11,689 nucleotides of DNA from CAZTTG01 sp964615935. Lineage in GTDB: Bacteria > Planctomycetota > UBA1135 > GCA-002686595. Shown one piece after another: positions 1 to 7,361 of this stretch (positions are counted from its first letter, which is position 1; every line of letters begins with the position of its first letter). Under the pieces are notes generated by a model that worked only from the letters and a program-made list of their open reading frames with translations, was not told the DNA's origin and made no database searches. The DNA lies in contig CAZTTG010000139.1 of the NCBI GenBank assembly GCA_964615935.1, forward strand, positions 1 to 11,689, written 5' to 3'. The translations under genes were made by a program, and so were the position numbers.

Positions 1-728
1 ACTACTTCCTCGATCACGACCACAGCTCCTACGTCGATCAGTGGGACTGGGAGCGGGTGATCACCGCCGACCAGCGCAACCTCGACGTCCTCACGGACGT
101 CGTGCAGAAGATCTGGAAGGTCCTGCGCGGCGCCTATCTCCACGTCGAGGAGATGTACCCGCAGCTCAAGCGGGACGACTGCCCGGCGCCCCCCGAGGAG
201 CTCACCTTCATCCACGCCGAGGACCTCCTCGCGAAGTACCCCGACCTGCCCCGCAAGCAGCGCGAGACGGCGATCATCAAGGAGCTCGGCGCCGTGTTCA
301 TCTACGGCATCGGCTGGGTGCTCGAGGACGGCTATCCGCACGAGATGCGCGCCGCCGACTACGACGACTGGATCACCGCGACCACCTCGAAGGACGGGCG
401 TCCGATGCACGGTCTCAACGGCGACATCCTGGTCTGGAACCACGTCACGCAGCGCCGCCACGAGCTCACCTCGATGGGCATCCGCGTGACCAAGGAGACG
501 CTCGAGCTCCAGATGAAGGAGGTCGGACGCGAGGACGAGCTGGACCAGCGCTACCACCAGGACATCCTGAAGGACCGCGTGCCCCTCAGCATCGGCGGCG
601 GCATCGGCCAGTCCCGCGTCTACATGTACCTGCTCAAGAAGGCCCACCTGGGCGAGGTCAGCGTCACGATCTGGCCGGACGAGCTGAAGTCGATCTGCCG
701 CGAGAAGAACATCCACGTCCTCGAGTAG
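1..728 (+). CDS. asnA: Aspartate-ammonia ligase (asparagine synthetase A), 3' part, cut by window start
   Basis: This enzyme makes asparagine from aspartate, ammonia and ATP in the cytoplasm; it is a class II aminoacyl-tRNA-synthetase-like fold without a tRNA substrate. The first full codon is at base 3, leaving 241 residues, about two-thirds of the usual ~330-340. Visible family motifs, in order, are YVDQWDWE near the left edge, LLAKYPDL, ELGAVFIYGIG, YDDW, GLNGDILVWN, SSMGIRV-like TSMGIRV, and IGGGIGQSR at about 591-617, which is the ATP-binding motif 3 of the class II fold. The C-terminal end also lines up with the E. coli protein as I recall it (hIGqV..tIWP). The stop at 726-728 is followed by a strong terminator, so this gene ends its transcript. 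Frame, length and motifs show no damage. Asparagine synthetase A uses free ammonia, unlike AsnB. Identification is very secure; the promoter and N-terminus lie outside the window. Confidence 0.96.
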   Translation, partial: YFLDHDHSSYVDQWDWERVITADQRNLDVLTDVVQKIWKVLRGAYLHVEEMYPQLKRDDCPAPPEELTFIHAEDLLAKYPDLPRKQRETAIIKELGAVFIYGIGWVLEDGYPHEMRAADYDDWITATTSKDGRPMHGLNGDILVWNHVTQRRHELTSMGIRVTKETLELQMKEVGREDELDQRYHQDILKDRVPLSIGGGIGQSRVYMYLLKKAHLGEVSVTIWPDELKSICREKNIHVLE

Positions 729-746
729 ATCGCCGGAGAGGAAAGG

Positions 747-790
747 CCCTGCCCGGTCCGGGACGGTGTCCTCGGACGGGCGGGGTTTTT
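747..790 (+). terminator. Rho-independent terminator of asnA
   Basis: A long GC-rich hairpin starts 18 bases after the asnA stop. Bases 747-755 (ccctgcccg) pair with 777-785 (cgggcgggg) with one G-U pair. After a bulged G, 757-760 pair with 773-776. The apex can add ggac/gtcc (761-764 with 768-771). Five T residues follow at 786-790. On the other strand the hairpin is followed only by cctttcctc, so termination of the convergent sulfatase gene would be weaker. Confidence 0.85.
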
Positions 791-846
791 CGTGCCCGCC
801 GGCGCGGCCTCGCGCCACCCGCCGCTCCGGTGGGCTCCGGGACGGA

Positions 847-2496
847 TCACTCCTCGCGCCAGCCGCAGCCGTCCAGGCACAGGCGGGTCTGGTCGCCGGC
901 CTCCGGCTCGGCCTCGAGCCCGGTGTAGCCCAGCGCCTCGAGCTGCGCCATCTCCTGCTCGCTGAGGGAGGCCGCTGCGCCGCCGCGCTGCGCCAGGCCG
1001 GCTCGCAGGGCCCGCACGCGCGCGCGCACCCGATCCAGCTCGAGCGCCAGCGCCCGCCCCCGCTCGCTCTCCCACGAGACGGGCTCGCTGGCGCCCCGCT
1101 CCATCGGATCCGCGGAGAGGTCGAAGCGCTCGGCGCGCGCGCTCGCGGTGCCGGCCTGATGGACGATGAGGTGCTCGTCCGCCCGGTACAGGGAGACCTG
1201 CCAGCGCGGCGGATCCTGGCCGGGCATGACCAGCTCGGACAGCAGGACCCGCCCCGGATCCTCGGCTCCTCTCCCCAGCAGGGGCGTCAGGTCCCTGCCG
1301 GGGAGCCCGGCCGGAGCGGGCACGCCCGCGAGCGCGTGCAGCGTCGGGACGATGTCGATGATGGAGACCGGGGAGCTCACGCGCACGCCCGCCGGGAGGA
1401 CGCGCGGGAAGCGCAGGATCAGCGGCACGTGCACGCTCTCGCGGTAGAGGTTCCGGTGGTGGCCCCTCCCGCCGTGGTCCAGGAGCTCCTCGCCGTGGTC
1501 CGAGGTGAGGACGACCAGCGTGTCGCCGGCCGCACCCAGCCGCTCCAGGCGGTCGAGCACGCGGCCGACCTGCGAATCGACCCAGCCGATCTCGCCGTCG
1601 TAGAGCGCCAGGACGTGCTCGAAGTCCCGCGGATCCATGCCGGGACGGAAGGTCGGATCGGAGCCCTGGATCGTCCCGACCCGGATGTCGCCCCGGTAGT
1701 CCGGGTCGAACGCCCGGTCCCAGGGCTCGGGAGGCCGATAGGGGTCGTGGATGTCGAACAGGTGCAGGAACAGGAAGAAGGGCCGCTCCGGCTCGCCGCG
1801 GACCTGCCCGTCCAGCCAGGCCAGGGCTCGATCGACGCACTCCTCCGCCTCCGGCATGCCCACGGTCAGCTCGCCGGACTCGGCCTGGATCCGCCGGATC
1901 TCCTCCTCGTCGCCGATCCCGGACGCCTCCTCCCACCGTCGCCGCAGCTCGCGGGCACGCTCGGTGGAGCGGCTGGCGTGCTCCCAGGTGTCGAAGCCCC
2001 CCCCGAAGCCGAAGCGCGGCTCCAGCCAGAGGCAGGTGTAGAAGCCGGCCGTCGCGTAGCCTGCCCGCCCGAGGCGCTCCGAGACGAACTCGCCGCGCAG
2101 GGAGTCCGCGATCGTGGCCGGATTGCCGTGGCACACGCCGTGGGCGCTCACCGGCAGGCCGGTCAGCATGCTGACGTGAGCCGGCAGCGTCCACGAGCTC
2201 GTCGAGAGGGCGCGTTCGAACAGCACGCCCTCCTCGGCCAGCCGGTCCGCCGCCGGCGAGGTCCGATGCGGATTGCCGTAGCAGGACAGGCGGTCGGCGC
2301 GCAGCGTGTCCAGGCTGATCAGGACCACGTTGGGCGGCTGCGCCTCGGGCGGCTCCCCGCAGGAGCCGAGCCACGAGCACAGGACCAGCGGCAGCGCGAC
2401 GAGGAGCCTCCCCGGCCCGCCACGGCCAGCCCGGGGAGCTGGGAGCCATCGCAGACGCCGGCTCGGCCCGAGATTACCATGCTGTTGGCGGCTCAC
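847..2496 (-). CDS. Sulfatase/alkaline phosphatase superfamily lipoprotein, Thr at the nucleophile position
   Basis: The 549-residue protein is predicted to hydrolyse sulfate or phosphate esters at the cell surface or in the periplasm; the substrate is unknown. A basic N-terminus is followed by a hydrophobic stretch (31-43) and a lipobox LGSC with Cys46. Superfamily metal sites are visible: NVVLISLDTLRAD (Asp63), TSDHGEEL (Asp333, His334) and GHHRNLYRESVHVPL (His346). At the nucleophile site it has SSWTLPAH, with Thr103 where formylglycine sulfatases have Cys or Ser in C/S-x-P-x-R. It therefore cannot be matured to formylglycine at that site. A Thr nucleophile is known in related phosphodiesterases and phosphotransferases such as LtaS. 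The tail carries a short coiled coil (~478-503) and the LxALGYTG ending common in these proteins. The start is GTG at 2494-2496, with AGGGA six bases upstream; no other in-frame start precedes the signal. It is divergent from the M1-like gene, 86 bases away. Family is secure; activity is inferred. Confidence 0.88.
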   Translation of the reverse strand: MSRQQHGNLGPSRRLRWLPAPRAGRGGPGRLLVALPLVLCSWLGSCGEPPEAQPPNVVLISLDTLRADRLSCYGNPHRTSPAADRLAEEGVLFERALSTSSWTLPAHVSMLTGLPVSAHGVCHGNPATIADSLRGEFVSERLGRAGYATAGFYTCLWLEPRFGFGGGFDTWEHASRSTERARELRRRWEEASGIGDEEEIRRIQAESGELTVGMPEAEECVDRALAWLDGQVRGEPERPFFLFLHLFDIHDPYRPPEPWDRAFDPDYRGDIRVGTIQGSDPTFRPGMDPRDFEHVLALYDGEIGWVDSQVGRVLDRLERLGAAGDTLVVLTSDHGEELLDHGGRGHHRNLYRESVHVPLILRFPRVLPAGVRVSSPVSIIDIVPTLHALAGVPAPAGLPGRDLTPLLGRGAEDPGRVLLSELVMPGQDPPRWQVSLYRADEHLIVHQAGTASARAERFDLSADPMERGASEPVSWESERGRALALELDRVRARVRALRAGLAQRGGAAASLSEQEMAQLEALGYTGLEAEPEAGDQTRLCLDGCGWREE

Positions 2497-2582
2497 GCGT
2501 CATCCCTGCGCGCAGCAGCGCCCTGGGCGATCCATGGTACCCCCGCCGATCTCGGCGTCGAGTCCCCCGTCACCGGAGCGTC
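2497..2582. other. Divergent intergenic region, sulfatase / M1-like gene
   Basis: This 86-base gap must hold both 5' leaders. The ribosome sites are clear: AGGGA for the minus-strand GTG, and GGAG at 2575-2578 for the plus-strand ATG. I see no convincing -35/-10 pair on either strand. A small palindrome (ctgcgcgcag, about 2505-2514) is present but may be chance in GC-rich DNA. Confidence 0.4.
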
Positions 2583-4199
2583 ATGAACCACCGCCTCAGC
2601 CTCCTGCTCCTGACCGCCCCGCCCTCCTTCGCGGCGGCCCAGGAGATCCTGCGCCACGAGATCCACGTCCGCCTCGATCCAGAGGCCGGTCGCCTCGAGG
2701 GGGACTGCACGATCCTCGTCTCGCGGCCGAGCGAGGAGGGCGCGCGGCTCTCCCTGGACCTGCTCGACGGCGAGGTGCACGCGGTCGAGGTCGACGGTCG
2801 GGCCGTCGAGGGCTACGGCTACGTCGGCCTGCCCGGGATCCGCGAGCGCTACGACGCCCGCAGCCTGATCGTGCCCCTGCCCGCGGGGCCGGGCGAGGGG
2901 CCCCTGCGGCTGCGGGTGGTCTACTCCGACGACGACTTCTACGCCACCGCCACCAACCCCGAGGACGGGCTGCCTTTCAGCCTCGCCCAGCTCGATCCCG
3001 AGCTGGGCAGCTTCTCGAGCCACGTGGCCTGGTACCCCTGGTCCACCCACCAGGGCAGGATCGCCGACATCCACATCACCGCGCCGGCCGGCCTGCAGGT
3101 GATCACCAGCGGCGATCTGGTGGCGCGCTCGAGCGAAGGCGACGGGTGCACAACCTGGCACTACCGCAGCGAGCACGGCTCGGGCCTGCTGGCCTACCCC
3201 TTCGCCTGCGGGCGCTACGACCTGCTGGCGGGGATGGCCCCCGACGGTCGGACGCGCATCGAGATCCACCACCTGCCCGAGGACGCGGCCTTCGCGCGCC
3301 AGAAGCTGGGCATCCTGCAGGAGATCTTCGGCTTCTACCTCGAGACCTTCGGCCCCTATCCCTTCTCCAAGCTGGCGGTGGTCGAGACGAATCTGCGCGA
3401 GGGCAACATCGGGCTGGCGGCCCAGTCGGTGATCATGCTGTCCAGGAAGGTCTGGTTCGCCAGGGAGCTCGATCCCACGGACCTCAGCCTGGCCAACTCC
3501 CCCCTGGCCGTGCTGGCCGACGAGCTGGCCCACCAGTGGAACGCCTACGCCGTGTCCAGCCCCAACTGGCTGGCGGAGGGGATCTCGCGCTACACCGACT
3601 CGCTGGTCATGGCGCACCTGGGCGGCGACGAGGGGGTCCTGGTGGAGCACATGCGGCAGACGCGCGCCGGCTATCTCCACCTGCTGGAGGAGCACCCCGA
3701 CCGCGCGCTCGCCCGCCCGGGGATCTTCCCGGCCCTGTACTTCGTCAAGGGAGCCCTGGCCCTGGACCTGCTGCGCGAGCGACTGGGGGCCCAGGCCTTC
3801 GAGGAGGGCATGCGCGCCTACTTCGCCCTCGGCCACGAGCGGCCGGCCCGCCTGGAGGACTTCGAGGCGGCCTTCGAGGGCGTCGCAAGGGCGGAGCTGG
3901 GCTGGTTCTTCGAGCAGTGGTGGCTGCGACCGGGCCACCCGGTGATCGAGGCCGAGCTCGAGGTCCGCCCCCTGGAGGAAGGCGGCTACGAGACCACCCT
4001 GCGCATCGTTCAGACCCAGGGAAGCAGGCCCTACCGCCTGATCCTGCCGGTCGAGCTCTCCGGCGAGGGCGGAGCGAGCGAGCGCGTGCGCGTCGAGATC
4101 ACCGAGCGGGAGACGGAGCACGTCATCCGCCTGCCCTTCGAGGCGCGCGGGGCGATCCTCGACCCCGACTCGCGGATGCCGCTCGAGTGGAAGCTCTGA
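2583..4199 (+). CDS. Secreted M1-family aminopeptidase homologue with altered zinc motif (DELAH)
   Basis: The 538-residue protein has a signal peptide (1-19, cleavage near FAAA-QE), then an M1-type N-terminal beta domain (about 20-190), a thermolysin-like catalytic domain (about 200-420) and a short C-terminal beta region. M1 enzymes remove N-terminal residues from peptides using zinc bound by HExxH plus a downstream Glu. Here the motif is D313-E-L-A-H317-Q-W: the first His ligand is Asp (codon gac, 3519-3521), while the catalytic Glu314, second His and Glu332 in NWLAEG are kept. The spacing from His317 to Glu332 is 14 residues instead of the classical 18. The GAMEN-like exopeptidase motif is also divergent (REGNIG, 272-277), and the usual Y-x-K-G tyrosine position reads Phe387, with Tyr386 one residue earlier. 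ATG with GGAG four bases upstream sets the start. It may be a modified metallopeptidase or an inactive binding protein. It ends 36 bases from the convergent transporter operon. Confidence 0.85.
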   Translation: MNHRLSLLLLTAPPSFAAAQEILRHEIHVRLDPEAGRLEGDCTILVSRPSEEGARLSLDLLDGEVHAVEVDGRAVEGYGYVGLPGIRERYDARSLIVPLPAGPGEGPLRLRVVYSDDDFYATATNPEDGLPFSLAQLDPELGSFSSHVAWYPWSTHQGRIADIHITAPAGLQVITSGDLVARSSEGDGCTTWHYRSEHGSGLLAYPFACGRYDLLAGMAPDGRTRIEIHHLPEDAAFARQKLGILQEIFGFYLETFGPYPFSKLAVVETNLREGNIGLAAQSVIMLSRKVWFARELDPTDLSLANSPLAVLADELAHQWNAYAVSSPNWLAEGISRYTDSLVMAHLGGDEGVLVEHMRQTRAGYLHLLEEHPDRALARPGIFPALYFVKGALALDLLRERLGAQAFEEGMRAYFALGHERPARLEDFEAAFEGVARAELGWFFEQWWLRPGHPVIEAELEVRPLEEGGYETTLRIVQTQGSRPYRLILPVELSGEGGASERVRVEITERETEHVIRLPFEARGAILDPDSRMPLEWKL

Positions 4200-4201
4200 T
4201 C

Positions 4202-4219
4202 GGAGCGGGATCGCGCTCC
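4202..4219. terminator. Possible bidirectional hairpin between convergent genes
   Basis: In the 36-base gap between the M1-like stop and the stop of the transporter companion, ggagcg (4202-4207) pairs with cgctcc (4214-4219) around a six-base loop. No T-run follows on either side, so intrinsic termination would be weak. It may instead act as a 3'-end stabiliser, or be chance. Confidence 0.3.
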
Positions 4220-4235
4220 CTGATCGGCGAGGCTC

Positions 4236-4652
4236 TCAGGAGCGCATCAGGCGTCGGAAGCCCAGGATCACGCCTCCGAAGAGCAGGGTCCCCGCGAAGA
4301 GGAAGACGGCCAGGCCGCTCAGCGGGAACGAGGCGAAGCGGATCGCCACCCTGTGATTCGCGGAGATCCCGCCGCGGGTGACCTCCAGGTTCGTGATGCC
4401 CGGCTGGTCGGGCGTCCAGGAGGTGCTGCCTTCGTCGTCCAGAGGAGGCAGCTCCACCGTCTGCTCGACCACGCTGCCCGCGCGATAGGTCACCTGCACC
4501 TTGGCGCCCCGCAGGGGAACGCCATCGTGGTGGACGGAGACGGTCACCGCCTTGCCCGCCACCAAGGGCTCCTCGTCGAAGGTGAACTCCGTCGCAAACG
4601 CCGCGGGCGCGAAAAGGAGGACGAGCGCGAGCCAGAGCGGGCCAGATCTCAT
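4236..4652 (-). CDS. Single-span membrane protein with predicted periplasmic Ig-like domain; NSS transporter companion
   Basis: This 138-residue protein has no function I recognise. It has a cleavable signal (1-20, ending APAAFA-TEF), then a beta-rich segment (about 21-105) containing GKAVTVSVHHDGVPLRGAKV and TSWTPDQPGITNLEV. That pattern is typical of Ig-like or carboxypeptidase-regulatory-like folds, in which a ligand or polymer is contacted by strand edges. It ends with one membrane helix (about 109-132) and a basic cytoplasmic tail (GFRRLMRS), giving a type I topology with the beta domain outside. The start ATG at 4650-4652 shares ATGA with the stop of the transporter gene, a classic translational coupling, so the two are probably made together. 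The most economical reading is an accessory subunit of the transporter, such as an external ligand-capturing or stabilising part; this is inference. Upstream in-frame codons from 4979 lie inside the transporter gene and are low-complexity, so the shorter start was chosen. Confidence 0.75.
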   Translation of the reverse strand: MRSGPLWLALVLLFAPAAFATEFTFDEEPLVAGKAVTVSVHHDGVPLRGAKVQVTYRAGSVVEQTVELPPLDDEGSTSWTPDQPGITNLEVTRGGISANHRVAIRFASFPLSGLAVFLFAGTLLFGGVILGFRRLMRS

Positions 4653-6244
4653 GACGACACCTCCGTCGATTCCTCCTCGCGCGACGGCTCCTCTGGCCGG
4701 GTCAACAGGACCAGCACCGCCGCCACCACCACCGTGGTGGTCATCCAGCACACCGCGATGCCCGCGGCCAGGGCCTTGGAGCTTCCCGCCATCTTGGCGC
4801 CGTACAAGCCGTCCTCGCCGAACTCCCCGTACACCCCGAAGCCGATGAGGACCGCCAGCAGTGCCGGGATGATGAACTTGATCAGGACGTCGAACCAGAC
4901 CCCCAGGTGGAAGCTGCTGTGCTCGTTCAGGTAGGCGCGCAGCTTGCCGGCCCCGAACACCCAGCCCACCAGCAGGCACTCGAAGAGCCCGCAGATCAGG
5001 AGCCCGTAGTCGAAGGCCCAGTGGTTGACCAGGTCGATCAGGGTGAAGCCGAGGGTGCCGTCATCCTTCAAGAAGGGATCGACCACCGTGGGCCAGGCGA
5101 AGATCGCGCTGCCAGCGAAGCCCAGGAGACAGATGACCACCAGGACCAGGCGCCGGGCGCCGACCCCCATGCCGGTACCGAACTTGTCGATCAGCCCGCT
5201 CCCCAGGCCCTCCACCAGGGAGATGGTCGAGGAGAGCCCCGCCAGGAGCAGGAGGGTGAAGAACAGGATCCCGAAGGCCTGGGCCCCGGCGGGGAGGCTG
5301 GCGATCCCCTGGGGGACCACGAAGAACATCATCCCCAGGGTGCTGGCCTTGGGCGCGATGGCGAAGACGAAGATCAGCGAGAAGATGGCCAGGCCGGCGA
5401 TGAACTCGAAGCCGCAGTTCATGCTGGCGATCATCAGTGCGCTGGAGGTGTGGTCCGACTTTCTGGGCAGGTAGGAGGCGTAGGCGGTCATGATCCCGAA
5501 GCCCAGGGAGAGCGTGAAGAAGATCTGGCTGAAGGCCCCGCGCCAGACCTCGATCTCCCCCATGGCCTTGAAGTCGGGCGTGAACAGGAGGTAGACCCCG
5601 TCCAGTCCGCCCGGCAGGCTGACGCCGCGGATGATCAGGACGATCATGAACAGCCACATCAGCGGCACGAAGACCCTCACAGCCTTCTCGATGCTCTTGG
5701 TGCCGCGGTAGCAGATGATCAGGTTGATGATCCAGATCACCGCCACGAAGAGCACGCAGGACCAGCGAGCGAGCATGGAGAAGAAGTAGGCGGTGGGGTT
5801 GGGCACCGCGCCCTCGGCCATGCCGCCCTGATCGACGTAGCCGTACTTCGGCAGCGCCACGCTCTCGGCCCACAGCGACTCGCCGAAGGCCCCCAGCCAC
5901 ATGCCCAGCACCCACCCGACGATGGTGGTGTAGTACATGCAGATGAAGAGGGCGTTCATCAGCGCCCACCAGCCCAGGAACTCTCCCCCCTGGCCGGCGA
6001 CCTGGCGCATGGCGCCCGGGAAGGAGCGGCGCGAGAGCCCCCCCAGCCCGAACTCCATGATCATGACCGGCACGCCCACCACCGCCAGGGCGATCAGGTA
6101 GGGCACGTAGAAGGCGCCGGCGCCGAACTTGTAGGCGTTGGCGCTGAAGAAGACCACGTTCCCCAGGCCGATCGCCGATCCGGAGGCCGCCAGGATGAAT
6201 CCCAGCTTGCTGCCCCACTGACCGCGCGAGACGTCATTCGTCAT
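4649..6244 (-). CDS. Sodium-dependent transporter, SLC6/NSS family
   Basis: The 531-residue inner-membrane protein has about 12 hydrophobic segments and the LeuT-fold signature, so it should couple sodium entry to uptake of an amino acid or related small molecule. Sodium-site residues match LeuT: Gly22, Ala24 and Asn29 in TM1 (GSAIGLGN), Thr244 and Asn276 in TM6-7 (FFTLSLGFG, SMNCGFEF), and Ala335, Ser338 and Ser339 in TM8 (AGLSST). The cytoplasmic gate residues Arg7 and Trp10 are kept. Unusually, the TM1 motif after GLGN reads VVFFS instead of a WRFP or LRFP type, so the external gate Arg (LeuT Arg30) is Phe32. Its partner Asp404 appears as Asn407 (DLVNHW). The start ATG at 6242-6244 has a near-perfect AGGAGGT six bases upstream. 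It is the first gene of a two-gene operon. Substrate is unknown; the family call is secure. Confidence 0.94.
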   Translation of the reverse strand: MTNDVSRGQWGSKLGFILAASGSAIGLGNVVFFSANAYKFGAGAFYVPYLIALAVVGVPVMIMEFGLGGLSRRSFPGAMRQVAGQGGEFLGWWALMNALFICMYYTTIVGWVLGMWLGAFGESLWAESVALPKYGYVDQGGMAEGAVPNPTAYFFSMLARWSCVLFVAVIWIINLIICYRGTKSIEKAVRVFVPLMWLFMIVLIIRGVSLPGGLDGVYLLFTPDFKAMGEIEVWRGAFSQIFFTLSLGFGIMTAYASYLPRKSDHTSSALMIASMNCGFEFIAGLAIFSLIFVFAIAPKASTLGMMFFVVPQGIASLPAGAQAFGILFFTLLLLAGLSSTISLVEGLGSGLIDKFGTGMGVGARRLVLVVICLLGFAGSAIFAWPTVVDPFLKDDGTLGFTLIDLVNHWAFDYGLLICGLFECLLVGWVFGAGKLRAYLNEHSSFHLGVWFDVLIKFIIPALLAVLIGFGVYGEFGEDGLYGAKMAGSSKALAAGIAVCWMTTTVVVAAVLVLLTRPEEPSREEESTEVSS

Positions 6245-6288
6245 GCGCCGACCTCCTCACCGTCTCCGCTGCTTCGGACATGGCGCGA

Positions 6289-6317
6289 GTTATAGGGAAT
6301 CGGGGGTTCGATCTCCA
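6289..6317 (-). promoter_or_regulatory. Putative sigma-70-type promoter for the transporter operon
   Basis: On the minus strand, TGGAGA (6317-6312) is separated by 17 bases from TATAAC (6294-6289). This matches the -35 consensus at four of six bases and the -10 at five of six, in an otherwise GC-rich stretch. The predicted transcript would start near 6282, giving a leader of about 38 bases that includes the AGGAGGT ribosome site. Confidence 0.5.
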
Positions 6318-6341
6318 GGGCCGCGCGGGCCCGCGTCCGCC

Positions 6342-7337
6342 TCAGGCCAGGGGCCTTCCGCTCCCCACGCCGCAGGCGAGGTCGTGCATCGCCAGGACCC
6401 CTCGCAGGCGCTCGTGCACCGGCCCGCCGCCCAGCTCCTCGATCAGCTCGCAGGCGGAGTAGCTCCGGCTGAGCTCCTCGTACTTCCTGACCCAGGCATT
6501 CTGCCGCGGCAGGACCGGGCTCTGCGGGTCGGGCCGGCGCATGGGCGCCGACAGGAGGCCCACGCGCCAGGGCTTGGGGGTGAGGCGCGCGCGGAAGCTC
6601 TTCTGGGCCCGGCACAGCCGGACGTAGAGGGCGTCGGCCTCGAGCGCGCCCATCAGCTCCTCGGCCTCGGGACCGTCCGGCTGCATGGGCTCGTGCAGCG
6701 CCAGGGCGCGCAGGCCGGCGGCCGTGCGGTAGAGGCGCAGCCGGCGGCCGGGGGCGGCCGCCACCCACTCCCGCACGCGCTGGCAGGCGGCGACCTCCTC
6801 CAGGGTGTTGGCCCGCGTCGTCGGCCGCGGCGGCTCGGGCTCGGGACCGCGGCCGAAGAGCCGGCTCAGGAAGCCCTGTCGAGGCATGGGCTGGAAGACC
6901 AGCGGCTCGAAGGGCAGGTCGATGTCGACGAAGGGTGCCTCGGCGCAGTTCAGGACCTGGGCGCCGTAGCCGTTGCGGGTCACCACGGCCGCGCCGGGGG
7001 AGCAGCCCGGCAGGTCCCGCGACAGCACCTCCTCGTGGGGGATGCGCTCGTCGTACTGGTAGCGGCCGGGCCAGGGCACGCCCCGCATCCGGGCCTCGAG
7101 GACGCGCTTCGCGGCGTCGGTGGCCAGGGCCCGGGCGGCCTCCTCGCTCTCGTCCGACCAGCGCCAGCAGGCCATGTACCACTTGCGCCCGGCGGCATCC
7201 ACGCCGCGCTGCTCCCCCTTGGCCCAGAAGCGGGGGACGATCATCCCCTGCTTCACCTCCTGCTTCATCCCGGCCCCGCAGGCCGGGCAGAAGCGCGCGC
7301 CATCGGGGCTCTCGGCTCCGCAGCGAGGGCAGTTCAT
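6342..7337 (-). CDS. Zinc-ribbon protein of unknown function, in the pduS-pduT operon
   Basis: This 331-residue protein starts with a two-knuckle zinc ribbon (Cys3, Cys6, Cys17, Cys20: CPRCG and CPACG). The main body follows: a first segment (about 30-150) with WYMACWRWSDESEEAA and TRNGYGAQVLNCAEAPFVDID, then a Pro-rich charged linker (about 160-177), then a second segment with RLRLYRTAAGLRALALH, DALYVRLC and FRARLTPKPWR (248-258). It ends in a helical region with MHDLACGVGSGRPLA. The FRARLTPKPWR and HD...PLA pattern resembles hypothetical proteins I recall from several bacterial phyla, but I cannot name a function. No signal peptide or membrane helix is seen, so it is probably cytoplasmic. 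It starts 24 bases after the pduT-like stop, with GGGAGGGAG upstream of ATG, so it is very likely co-transcribed with the BMC-type genes. The zinc ribbon suggests a protein or nucleic-acid contact role. An equally good reading is a housekeeping passenger gene. Confidence 0.8.
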   Translation of the reverse strand: MNCPRCGAESPDGARFCPACGAGMKQEVKQGMIVPRFWAKGEQRGVDAAGRKWYMACWRWSDESEEAARALATDAAKRVLEARMRGVPWPGRYQYDERIPHEEVLSRDLPGCSPGAAVVTRNGYGAQVLNCAEAPFVDIDLPFEPLVFQPMPRQGFLSRLFGRGPEPEPPRPTTRANTLEEVAACQRVREWVAAAPGRRLRLYRTAAGLRALALHEPMQPDGPEAEELMGALEADALYVRLCRAQKSFRARLTPKPWRVGLLSAPMRRPDPQSPVLPRQNAWVRKYEELSRSYSACELIEELGGGPVHERLRGVLAMHDLACGVGSGRPLA

Positions 7338-7361
7338 GGGTGCTCCCTCCCTTGTCTCGAG

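Noticed and set aside
1013..1030. Alternating CG run (possible Z-DNA) in the sulfatase gene
   Set aside because: It encodes Arg/Ala codons of a coiled-coil segment in frame and is short.
2493..4121. A 542-codon minus-strand frame opposite the M1-like gene
   Set aside because: No recognisable motif, and composition typical of an antisense shadow.
2306..4381. A 691-codon plus-strand frame overlapping the M1-like gene
   Set aside because: Arg/Pro/Gly-rich low-complexity text. The M1-like frame explains the region.
4724..4740. Repeated ccacca run near the transporter C-terminus
   Set aside because: It encodes the Thr/Val-rich last membrane helix; no sign of a repeat array.
4236..4979. Longer 247-residue version of the transporter companion
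   Set aside because: The extra 109 residues overlap the transporter gene and are low-complexity; the ATGA start at 4652 gives a clean signal peptide.
6310..6341. GC palindrome (gggcccgcg region) after the zinc-ribbon gene as a terminator
   Set aside because: Stem is short and imperfect with no T-run; it overlaps the candidate transporter promoter, so no call was made.
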